From assembly GCF_947489355.1 (NCBI RefSeq), contig NZ_CANLDD010000032.1:1-49208 (forward strand): a DNA stretch of 49,208 nucleotides, read 5' to 3'. Position 1 is the stretch's first letter; every line of letters begins with the position of its first letter. The stretch is from an uncultured Microbulbifer sp. (lineage in GTDB: Bacteria > Pseudomonadota > Gammaproteobacteria > Pseudomonadales > Cellvibrionaceae). The notes beneath the pieces were generated by a model. That model was not told the DNA's origin, searched no databases, and worked only from the letters and a program-made list of their open reading frames with translations. The translations under genes were made by a program, and so were the position numbers. Below are positions 17,783 through 25,313 of this stretch, in pieces.

Positions 17783-18451
17783 CTATTCAAACTTTCTGGA
17801 TTTCACTTTGAACTCCTGCAGAGATGCAGCCCTGAGTTTTCCGGAAAGGAACGCCCGAAGTTCAGGCACTTTTTCGAAACCCGTGTAGAGGGTTGCTCCC
17901 GCGTCACGCAGGGCAATATTGATTGCCTGGGCCAAGGCCTGTTCCTGGGTTTTCAGGAAGGCCGTGGGGGTTTTTCCATAGGCGGTAATCACCCAGTTGG
18001 CGAGCTGCTCCCCTTGGGGGTCGTAGGCATTGATCTCGTATTTGATCCACACTTCAAAAATATTCACCCGGGTTTCCCGCGGCATGGTGAATTGAAGCTC
18101 GCGCACTTCTGGCACTATGACTATTTCAACATTGGCGGGAATTTTTTGCGGAAATTGCGACAGGGAAACGGTATTGGAGAACATGGAGCTGAGAACAGTT
18201 TCAAACAGTTTCTTCTGCGCCTTGCCGGTACTGATATTCCATTCCTCGCGATCTTCACTGTCTTCGCGATAGGTGTAGTTCTTGAAACCCTCACTGAGAA
18301 AAATACCCACGGACAGTGGGATTTGTTCCCCTACGGGTGTAGGATAATCATCCGCCACTTGTACTGTATGGGAGCAAGATGACAATAACAGCAAGAGGCA
18401 GGCCATGGCCATCAGACGGATAGGGCAGTACTCCTTTATCCCGTGCTTCAT
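17783..18451 (-). CDS. Lipoprotein of unknown function in the VWA/ExbB cluster
   Basis: The product is a 222-residue lipoprotein with lipobox LLSSC. The mature region has alternating strands (EIVIVPEVRELQFTMP, FEVWIKYEINAYDPQGEQ) and a C-terminal amphipathic part with QEQALAQAINIALRDAGATLY, a pattern seen in outer-membrane accessory lipoproteins such as LptE- or CsgG-related proteins, but I cannot assign a family. The ATG at 18451 has GGAG six bases before it; a TTG at 18463 is in frame but less likely. It lies 23 bp after the VWA gene and 12 bp before the next lipoprotein gene. Confidence 0.65.
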   Translation of the reverse strand: MKHGIKEYCPIRLMAMACLLLLLSSCSHTVQVADDYPTPVGEQIPLSVGIFLSEGFKNYTYREDSEDREEWNISTGKAQKKLFETVLSSMFSNTVSLSQFPQKIPANVEIVIVPEVRELQFTMPRETRVNIFEVWIKYEINAYDPQGEQLANWVITAYGKTPTAFLKTQEQALAQAINIALRDAGATLYTGFEKVPELRAFLSGKLRAASLQEFKVKSRKFE

Positions 18452-18474
18452 ATACTTCTCCAACTATCTGTTTG

Positions 18475-19479
18475 CTAGCGGAAATCGTTCAGCCCTACAA
18501 AGGTACCGCCATTGCGGTAGGTGAGTTCCCGCATAAGGGCTGCAAACCGAAGTCCGGTGGTTTGTAGATGGGGAGGGCGGGAAAACTGTATTGGGAAACC
18601 CACCGCATGAATGCGGATATTGCGCTTGTCTTCACCGTGCCGTGCATTTACCCGCTCTACTGCCAGCATGACATTGCGAATAGACTTGCCGGTGAATTCA
18701 TCACCCAACACATAAATGCTGATTTTTTTGCTGGGATCGTAGAAGCTTCGCACCGCTTTTTGAATGCCTTCCACCGGGCTGGAGTTACTGAATGGGTTCC
18801 AGGTCTTGAGGCGCTTGAGGATAGCCTGACGGCGACCAGGGGTATCCGGAATCCACTTGTTACGGTAATTGAAAAACATGTAGTCGCCCATGTCGTTCAT
18901 TACCTGGATGCCTTTTACCTCGGGGTAGAGGTCCAGCGTATTGACCATTTCATCCATCATGCGTTCCCAGCCGTAATTAAACATACTGCCTGAGGTGTCA
19001 ACGATGAAAAGAATGTATTCACTGTCTACCGGAATCCCGCCGATGACATTATTTTTACGCTGGTAGTTCTCCCCAAGTAATCGGCGCATTTCATCAGTCA
19101 TGGTTTGCAAGGCGATGGTCAGTTCGCCTTTCAGCCTGCCTTCCTCGTGTTGGCCTTCAGTTTTGCTGGCATAAACCGCCTGCAGCGCTTCAAGCTCTCC
19201 GCGCAGGTTGGCAATGCGCTTGCGCTCAATATCGATCTGTTCGCGCTTGGCATTGAGATCGCGGTTGAGAATCGTGGTTTCGCCGCGGATTTCCATCAGC
19301 TGTTGCTGCAATTCAATGACCTGGGCCTCCAGGTCTACCTCACTCTCTTCCAGAACAATGGGTTCGGCAGTTTTTGCAATCATCAACAGCAACACGATGG
19401 CGCCGAATCCGCAGCAGATCACGTCGAGAAAGGAAATACTGAACTCTTCCTGTCGCTTTTTTTTTCGTGAACCTATCAT
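18475..19479 (-). CDS. ExbD-like membrane helix-coiled coil-VWA protein (first of two)
   Basis: The product (334 residues) has a short basic cytosolic start, a single N-terminal membrane helix with SFLDVICCGFGAIVLLLMI (Asp19 in the position of the proton-relay Asp of ExbD/TolR/MotB), a coiled coil (about 45-135) and a von Willebrand A domain. The MIDAS motif DTSGS is at 161-165, with the second and third loops NSSPVEG and LGDEFTG. The VWA domain should be periplasmic. In ExbD, TolR and MotB this helix sits inside the ExbB/TolQ/MotA pentamer and the periplasmic domain binds the partner or cell wall; here VWA replaces it. The start codon overlaps the previous gene by four bases (ATGA), indicating translational coupling. 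Confidence 0.85.
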   Translation of the reverse strand: MIGSRKKKRQEEFSISFLDVICCGFGAIVLLLMIAKTAEPIVLEESEVDLEAQVIELQQQLMEIRGETTILNRDLNAKREQIDIERKRIANLRGELEALQAVYASKTEGQHEEGRLKGELTIALQTMTDEMRRLLGENYQRKNNVIGGIPVDSEYILFIVDTSGSMFNYGWERMMDEMVNTLDLYPEVKGIQVMNDMGDYMFFNYRNKWIPDTPGRRQAILKRLKTWNPFSNSSPVEGIQKAVRSFYDPSKKISIYVLGDEFTGKSIRNVMLAVERVNARHGEDKRNIRIHAVGFPIQFSRPPHLQTTGLRFAALMRELTYRNGGTFVGLNDFR

Positions 19480-20558
19480 GGCCAGTCCCTTGACGGGGCC
19501 AGGAAGGAGCCCTGAGTCTGCATAGCCAGTTTCCAGAATTCGCTGGCGGCGAATGGATCTCCCTCCATGGGCGCCAGGATGATGTTGACGGGAATATTCT
19601 TGGGGAGCACTTTAACGGCACTTTTGAACAGATTGCGCCTGTTCCTACCGGAAATCGTGCTGCCTCTGGGCGGCTTCATTCCCTGGGTGGGCAAACCATC
19701 CGTAATCAGAATAATGTTGTCCGGTAAAGGCGTCATGGCGTGAATGGCGTTGAAAACCCTTTCCAGGCTGGTACCGTTTTCAGGTACTATCTCATTCAGC
19801 TCTTTGATGGCCTGATCCAACTGGTCGCGATCATCCACATTGAGCCAGCGGTCTTCCGTACCGGCAATAGCAGCGCGGAATGACGTATTAAAAGTATAGA
19901 TCTGGTACCGGCTATCCGGCGGTAATTGTGCCGTTAGCCAGGAAACCGTATTGACCGCCCTGCGCCACTTCTCGGTTTGGCGTTTGATCCTTGATGACAT
20001 ATTTCGGGCGCGGATGATTTTTATCAGTTCGTCTCCCAGCATGGAGGCGGATGCATCCAGTAGAATAAGAATGCGGTTGCCTCCCAGACGCAGACCGGTG
20101 AGGTATTGGCGATCGCCATCGCCGATATACTTGCGTACATTATTGCCGAGCTTTTTGTTTTCCTTCTCGAGATTTTTCTTGGCCTGCTCTAGCTTTTTCA
20201 GCTTATCCCGCAGTCTTTTTATGTCCTCCTGTTCGTCGACACTATCCACTTCGGCGATATTGCCTTTTACCTCTTCTATTTGCTCCAGTATCCGGCGGGC
20301 GAGACCCTGTGTTTGGGCCAACTCATCGCTGGTGGTATCCAGGGTATTGCGTGCTTGCACCAGGTGTTCCTGGCCAAATTCGACTTCTTCCTGCAGCAGA
20401 TTGACTTCGGCGCTCAGGTTCTCGGCTTCGATTTCAATCTCGTGATCTGAGCCATGCTTGATGATTAGGAAGATCAGGGCCACGGCACCAAACCCACAGG
20501 ACATGATGTCGAGAAAAGAGAGGCTGAAAGTGGAAAAACGACGCTGTTTACGTCTCAT
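19476..20558 (-). CDS. ExbD-like membrane helix-coiled coil-VWA protein (second of two)
   Basis: The product (360 residues) has the same design as its neighbour but is clearly a different protein. A basic start is followed by the helix SLSFLDIMSCGFGAVALIFL (Asp17 and the CGFG motif), a long highly charged coiled coil (about 40-135) and a VWA domain with MIDAS DASAS (168-172), the conserved Thr in PENGTSLE and LITDGLPTQG. The reading frame begins four codons earlier, but the Met at 20558 gives the normal start; it overlaps the Hsp70-like gene by 11 bp. Two unlike ExbD-type subunits beside one ExbB-type gene suggest a heterodimer inside one channel, or two alternative complexes. Confidence 0.85.
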   Translation of the reverse strand: MRRKQRRFSTFSLSFLDIMSCGFGAVALIFLIIKHGSDHEIEIEAENLSAEVNLLQEEVEFGQEHLVQARNTLDTTSDELAQTQGLARRILEQIEEVKGNIAEVDSVDEQEDIKRLRDKLKKLEQAKKNLEKENKKLGNNVRKYIGDGDRQYLTGLRLGGNRILILLDASASMLGDELIKIIRARNMSSRIKRQTEKWRRAVNTVSWLTAQLPPDSRYQIYTFNTSFRAAIAGTEDRWLNVDDRDQLDQAIKELNEIVPENGTSLERVFNAIHAMTPLPDNIILITDGLPTQGMKPPRGSTISGRNRRNLFKSAVKVLPKNIPVNIILAPMEGDPFAASEFWKLAMQTQGSFLAPSRDWP

Positions 20559-21852
20559 AGTGCTCCACACTGATTGCGGTTATCGCATCGTGCCTATCCG
20601 CAATCCCAATTCTGTCGCCCGCATTTAGATTGATTGGCGCCGTAATTTCCTCTCCGTTGAGCATCAGGCACACACCGGCGTCCACCCGCAGAGCCAGCCT
20701 GCCAGCGTGGTTGGTAACCGTTGCAGCGGGGTGCTCAGGCGGAGTGGAGGTCACCTGAAATTTATCCTCGTGCCAGAAGACAAATAGGGGTTGATGTGCC
20801 CCGAGCGCGCGATGCCCGAACAGAAGATGTGTTGCCCCTATCTCAGATGGGCAGTCTACCTGCACGGTGACCTCGTTTTCGGGCAGGGCGCTGACACTAT
20901 TGATCAGGCGTAGCGCCGGGGTGTCACTGCGCAGTTCCTTCCAACGTCTGCTAATTGATTGAACGATGCAATCTCTGGGAAGAAGATACATGCGTTGCGC
21001 CAGTTGGATACCCCCGGGGATTTCTGCCCAGCGATGTGAAATAAATTTTACACTGGCACTTTCCTCAAGGTTTTCAATCATTGCCCGCACCCGTGAAAGT
21101 ATCGGGGTAGTGGCGTCCTGTAGCTGCCGAAGAGTGACTTTTGCCGTGCGGTCATCCAGTTCTGCTAGTACTTCTCCCTGTCGCATGGCGCGATTTACCC
21201 ATTGTGGCATCAAATCGTACAGCTGTTGTTCGGACCCGGCGGAATGCAGTGGGTCAAAGCGGCATTGCATAACAAAAGCATCGGTAAATACGCGCGCCCA
21301 GGCTTCCTGGAAGTGATGCAAACCGGCATCGGCGATGGCTTCTGCAGCAGTGATTGTTGCCTGCTGACTCACCTCAATGCGGGACACCAGGGTCTGGTGC
21401 AGCTGTAATTCGACATGGAGCTGAACACCGGTGGGGGAGAGGTTTCCCGTACAGGCGGTGGCGGTGTCGACCAGGCCGACGACATGAATGCCGCTCTCTT
21501 TCAGCACGCCGAGCAGCAGCGCGAGCTGCTCACGGGTAAAGTTTCCGGGCACGGCGACAATCAATTCATCGGGCAGGTCGCAAAGTTCGCTGATCTCCTT
21601 CAGGTGGCAGTAGGCAAGATCCGCATGGTGGCGACAGCGCAGGTTCTCGGATTTCAGTGATTCAAGGCTCAATCTGTGCCAAAACTGATTGTTCACCTGG
21701 GTGGGGTGGCTGCGTGTGCGCATTTGAGCGGCGGTACCTACGTGGATACTCCGCGGTTCAATCACTGCTATACCTGGGCTCTCCAACACCTCTACAGTGC
21801 CGGAGAAAACCCTCAAACCACAGTCATTGATTTCAAGGACACCTTGTCCCAT
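20548..21852 (-). CDS. Cytosolic Hsp70/actin-like protein, divergent
   Basis: The product (434 residues) has no signal peptide or membrane segment. Its opening VLEINDCGLRVF, the early segment SIHVGTAAQMRTRSHP and the block ELIVAVPGNFTREQLALLL with GIHVVGLVDTATAC follow the order of the DnaK/actin ATPase fold: first phosphate loop, the VG-x-AA segment, then the helix-strand hinge that in Hsp70 reads NEPTAA. The phosphate loop is very degenerate, so ATP binding is uncertain. The C-terminal about 100 residues (VCLMLNGEEITAPINLNAGDRIGI) look like an FHA-like beta domain. The ribosome site is GAGGAA six bases before ATG. It could be a cytosolic regulator of the membrane motor; this is inference. 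Confidence 0.6.
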   Translation of the reverse strand: MGQGVLEINDCGLRVFSGTVEVLESPGIAVIEPRSIHVGTAAQMRTRSHPTQVNNQFWHRLSLESLKSENLRCRHHADLAYCHLKEISELCDLPDELIVAVPGNFTREQLALLLGVLKESGIHVVGLVDTATACTGNLSPTGVQLHVELQLHQTLVSRIEVSQQATITAAEAIADAGLHHFQEAWARVFTDAFVMQCRFDPLHSAGSEQQLYDLMPQWVNRAMRQGEVLAELDDRTAKVTLRQLQDATTPILSRVRAMIENLEESASVKFISHRWAEIPGGIQLAQRMYLLPRDCIVQSISRRWKELRSDTPALRLINSVSALPENEVTVQVDCPSEIGATHLLFGHRALGAHQPLFVFWHEDKFQVTSTPPEHPAATVTNHAGRLALRVDAGVCLMLNGEEITAPINLNAGDRIGIADRHDAITAISVEHYET

Positions 21853-21901
21853 GGATTATTCCTCGCAGCGGTTAAACAAAATACTGGTGTTTGGTGCCCA
21901 G

Positions 21902-22696
21902 TTAGCTGATTTTTAAAAATCGCAGAAGGCGATTGTCACAGTAATTTTGTGTGTCCAAAACCAACCGTTCCTGCATCAGTTGTAACTGGTGGGTAAAAAA
22001 CATAATGACAATACTGATGACCAAAGCGATGAATGTGGAGTTAAAGGCGACACCCAAACTCACGGTAACGCCAGCAATATCGCCCTCTACGGCCTTGTGT
22101 GCCTGCGAAAGTGCTTCGCCGATACCCCGTACAGTGCCGATAAAACCAATCGAGGGAATGGCCCAGGTAATGTAGCGGACCATGGCCAGTTCTGAATCGA
22201 GCCGGTCACCCTCGGTTTCACAGACCTCTTTGACTGAATTGGAAACTGCCGCCACATTTTGGGTTGACCCGAACCGTTGCAGCGCAGTGAGCAGGGCCCT
22301 GGGGACAAGAAAGCGGCGTTCACTCTCGGGCAGCGCCTGTATCGGGCGGGAGAGATCACGGGTGTCCTCGGGCAATATTGATGTGCCCTCGCTGATATTC
22401 AGCAGGGCTTTGTCGAGTAATTTCCGTTCACGCATACTGCGCTGGGCCTTCAGTATCATAATCGCCATCGCCCAGAGCATCAGTACAAAGCAAGCTTCCT
22501 GTTCGTAGTCGCGCATCACAATATAGATGGAACGCTGTTGCACGTAGGTCTCACCAGCAGCTTCGCGCGCTAATTGTTCTTCGATTAATGCATCGGCATT
22601 GGGGCGGATGATTGCAACATAGATCGCGTGAACAAGAATGATCGAACCCAGAAATGCAAATAACTGGAAAATAAATTCTGATGATTTAAAGTTCAT
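21902..22696 (-). CDS. MotA/TolQ/ExbB-family proton channel protein
   Basis: The product (264 residues) has three to four membrane segments: about 8-30, 68-86, 165-187 and 205-235. The signature GFIGTVRGIGEAL corresponds to the GLLGTVWGIM helix end of TolQ/ExbB, and GVTVSLGVAFNSTFIALVISI to the third helix with its conserved small polar residues that line the proton path. The cytosolic loop between segments two and three is long, as in ExbB. It should form the pentameric stator-type channel around the membrane helices of the two VWA proteins encoded just downstream. It lies 49 bp before the Hsp70-like gene in the same operon. Confidence 0.9.
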   Translation of the reverse strand: MNFKSSEFIFQLFAFLGSIILVHAIYVAIIRPNADALIEEQLAREAAGETYVQQRSIYIVMRDYEQEACFVLMLWAMAIMILKAQRSMRERKLLDKALLNISEGTSILPEDTRDLSRPIQALPESERRFLVPRALLTALQRFGSTQNVAAVSNSVKEVCETEGDRLDSELAMVRYITWAIPSIGFIGTVRGIGEALSQAHKAVEGDIAGVTVSLGVAFNSTFIALVISIVIMFFTHQLQLMQERLVLDTQNYCDNRLLRFLKIS

Positions 22697-22719
22697 AATT
22701 GTACTCTTGGAAATCCTTT

Positions 22720-22932
22720 CTATATATCCACGGGATAGGAAACCGAGAGGTCCTCGGAAATTTCCTCTGAGGCTTTGTAATCGTCAGAGCGTTTCCCATC
22801 ACTTTTATTGTTCTCTACCTCATTTTTTTTTTGCACAACGGTATTGTCTGATACCCTTTCAGCGTCCTGTTTATCCTGGGCAAAAAGGGGGAGTGAAAGG
22901 AAAAGGAAAAGAATAAGATTGTTGCGGAACAT
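22720..22932 (-). CDS. Small exported acidic/charged protein in the cluster
   Basis: A 70-residue product: a signal peptide (NLILFLFLSLPLFAQ) and a strongly charged tail of about 50 residues rich in Asp, Lys, Glu and Ser that looks unfolded. The ribosome site (TAGGAGGGCGACATG) is the strongest in the cluster. It sits nine bases after the PEGA/FGE gene and 23 before the ExbB-like gene, so it is almost certainly translated as part of the operon. I know no family; it may be a small accessory subunit. Confidence 0.6.
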   Translation of the reverse strand: MFRNNLILFLFLSLPLFAQDKQDAERVSDNTVVQKKNEVENNKSDGKRSDDYKASEEISEDLSVSYPVDI

Positions 22933-22941
22933 GTCGCCCTC

Positions 22942-25032
22942 CTAGTTTATCCAGCGCGCTATTCTGAATCCGATATCATTGCGCGGTGCCTCTCCGTAGT
23001 CCCGGTAAGACAAACGCAACTCTGTCAGCCCTGAGTGGCGCCAACTGGAGCCGCGAATTACATGGTAGTCACCATCCTGCGGACCCATGGGATTTTCCTC
23101 ACGGCGTGTTGAGAGGCCAGTACCGATGGTGTAGAGGTCGTGTATCCATTCTGAGACATTACCACCCAGGTCGTGAATGCCCAGGGGATTGGCGTTGTAG
23201 CTGGCGACGGGAGCTGTTGCCGCATAGCGGTCGCTGTATGTGCGCATGACGGTTGGAAGCAGTTTTGCAGCATGGCTGTCGGCATAATTTCCGGAGTTAT
23301 CGCTAACTGGAAGCGTATTGCCCCAGGGGTATTTACGCATGGCGCCCCTGTCGTAACGTGCCAGCCAGGCCCACTCTGCTTCCGTAGGCAGACGGTAACC
23401 GTTTGCCGCAGAGTCGAATCCGATGATCCCCCCTTGTCCGGTCAGGTATACCGGCGTTAAACCGTCACGCTGACTCAGCCAGTTGCAGAAAAGAGTGGCG
23501 TCGGCCCAACTGATATTGACCACAGGCAGGTTATCGTTATCCAGGCTCACACCATTGACATGGCTTGAGCTGTGCATACGTTTATATTGGCGGTACTCTC
23601 GATTGGTGACTTCTGTAGTGCCTATATAGAAGGGACGGGTAAGGGATACTTGACGCATGACCTCATTGGCGCGGCGCCCCTGTTCACGACGGGAAGAGCC
23701 CATGGTAAAGACGGTATTGGGGCGCATCAATTTCATGGTTCCGCCCGCGCCGTGGCGAAACTCCGATGGCACCTTGTCCCAGCGTGCCTGTTCGGAAGAG
23801 AGGAGGACCGCGCGCACCGTTTGTTGCAGTTTGGCACTGGGTACAATACTGGTATCAAACTCTGCATACCCCTCCTTGCGCACGACGATACTGTGACTTT
23901 TGGCGGGGAGGTTGAAAGTCTGACCACTTATCCCGGCGTACTGTCCATCAATATAAACTTCGGCATCGGCGGGGACACTGGTTATATGGACCCTGCCATA
24001 AATCGCACTCAGGTTGATACTGAGATCGCGCTCCATGCCAGCACCCAGATCAATGGTGTGTTCGACCGAGGTATAGCCGTCCTTGAAAAAGCGCAGCCGA
24101 TGAATTTCCCCTGACGAGAGTTCCAGTTTTAAGGGTGTGTGCCCGCGAAATTCACCATTGACGGTGACTCCTGCACCCTCAGGAACCGTGACAACCCGCA
24201 GCAGTCCGTCGGCCGGGCCCAGGTGCACCCTGGCCAGGGTCTGATCCACACCGGCAGTGACCGCCACGGGAATATCCACTGTCTTGTGATCCGGAAGTGA
24301 GACAGAGACAGTTTGATTTCCCTGGATTAATTCAGCAGTAAGTGGTGTGGTACCGAGGACGGTTCCATTGACCGTGACTGTGGCCCCAATAGGATTACTG
24401 CTGATATGTATATTGGCCCAGGCGGGGCGGAGCTTTGCCTGTAGGCGATGGGTATTGCCCAATCCCTCAATCTCTATCTCCTGTGTAAAGGGCAGGTAGC
24501 GATCAGAGAGCACGGTCACTTGCATGATCCCGGCGGCAACCTTTTCTACCAGCCCATTTTCGTTGCGCACCTCATGACCATTGATGAGTACTCTGATCGG
24601 TACCGCAGGGTCACTTTCCACCTGTAACCTGCCCGGTAATTTTTCCAGGGTAACAGTGTGGCGGCTGTGCCCATCACCAGTGACCTCTATTTTTCCACTT
24701 TTGGGTAGATAGCCCTCGGCACTGATGGTGAAGCGGTAACTGCCTGGCAACACCAGGTGACCATCACCCAAAGGGAGGGCAAGGCCACTAATACTGACGT
24801 TTGCATTGGCGGGTTTGGTATCGAAGATCAGAGACCGTGCACTCACCAGGTAAATGAGTGCGAGCAGGCCAAGTACCAGACAAAATGACACAACCAGGGC
24901 ACGCTTGGAGAACAATAGGCGGGTGCGGGTGGCGTTTAGTTGTACTGGCGTAAAACCGATAGGTTCGATGAAGGGGGAGTCATCGAGCGCAGATTTTTCA
25001 TCGCGGACAGGTACTGCCTCTTTCACTGCCAT
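22942..25032 (-). CDS. Membrane-anchored PEGA-repeat protein with FGE-like domain
   Basis: The product (696 residues) has a cytosolic tail of about 45 residues, one membrane helix (ALVVSFCLVLGLLALIYLVS), then four or more PEGA-like beta repeats (for example VHITSVPADAEVYIDGQYAG and ANIHISSNPIGATVTVNG) and a formylglycine-generating-enzyme-like domain from about 430 to the end. The latter has MGSSRREQGRRANE, FYIGTTEVTNREYRQY, LPTEAEWAWLARYDRG, LGGNVSEWIHDLY and IRGSSWR...DIGFRIARW. The Cys pair of true FGE is absent (the end reads GSSWRHSGLTELRLSYRDYG), so it is a structural or lectin-like variant, not a sulfatase activator. The ATG at 25032 follows GGGAAG. It lies downstream of the TPR gene by 281 bp. 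Confidence 0.88.
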   Translation of the reverse strand: MAVKEAVPVRDEKSALDDSPFIEPIGFTPVQLNATRTRLLFSKRALVVSFCLVLGLLALIYLVSARSLIFDTKPANANVSISGLALPLGDGHLVLPGSYRFTISAEGYLPKSGKIEVTGDGHSRHTVTLEKLPGRLQVESDPAVPIRVLINGHEVRNENGLVEKVAAGIMQVTVLSDRYLPFTQEIEIEGLGNTHRLQAKLRPAWANIHISSNPIGATVTVNGTVLGTTPLTAELIQGNQTVSVSLPDHKTVDIPVAVTAGVDQTLARVHLGPADGLLRVVTVPEGAGVTVNGEFRGHTPLKLELSSGEIHRLRFFKDGYTSVEHTIDLGAGMERDLSINLSAIYGRVHITSVPADAEVYIDGQYAGISGQTFNLPAKSHSIVVRKEGYAEFDTSIVPSAKLQQTVRAVLLSSEQARWDKVPSEFRHGAGGTMKLMRPNTVFTMGSSRREQGRRANEVMRQVSLTRPFYIGTTEVTNREYRQYKRMHSSSHVNGVSLDNDNLPVVNISWADATLFCNWLSQRDGLTPVYLTGQGGIIGFDSAANGYRLPTEAEWAWLARYDRGAMRKYPWGNTLPVSDNSGNYADSHAAKLLPTVMRTYSDRYAATAPVASYNANPLGIHDLGGNVSEWIHDLYTIGTGLSTRREENPMGPQDGDYHVIRGSSWRHSGLTELRLSYRDYGEAPRNDIGFRIARWIN

Positions 25033-25313
25033 GTTTGCTTCCCTATCGCTGCGCACTTATGGACTTATCGCAATTGCTCTGGCGTCGGTACGCCTGTGCC
25101 GAAACGGATACACCGGTGTCGCGAAAGCGGAGGTGAATGTCTAACGGTGTGCAACAAAGCTTAGCTCGCAGGTACTGAGGGCATTGCGCCTGGCTGTCCG
25201 TTTGACACAAAATCCCTCTTTTCGCGACAACGAGCGAGCATTTCTATTTCGGTACCGCTACTCAATAATAACGTTATTTTTTAGAGTGGTACCCATGAGC
25301 AGGGTTCTTGTCT

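Noticed and set aside
22942..25032. A formylglycine-generating enzyme for sulfatases
   Set aside because: The Cys pair needed for oxidation is missing and no sulfatase gene is near.
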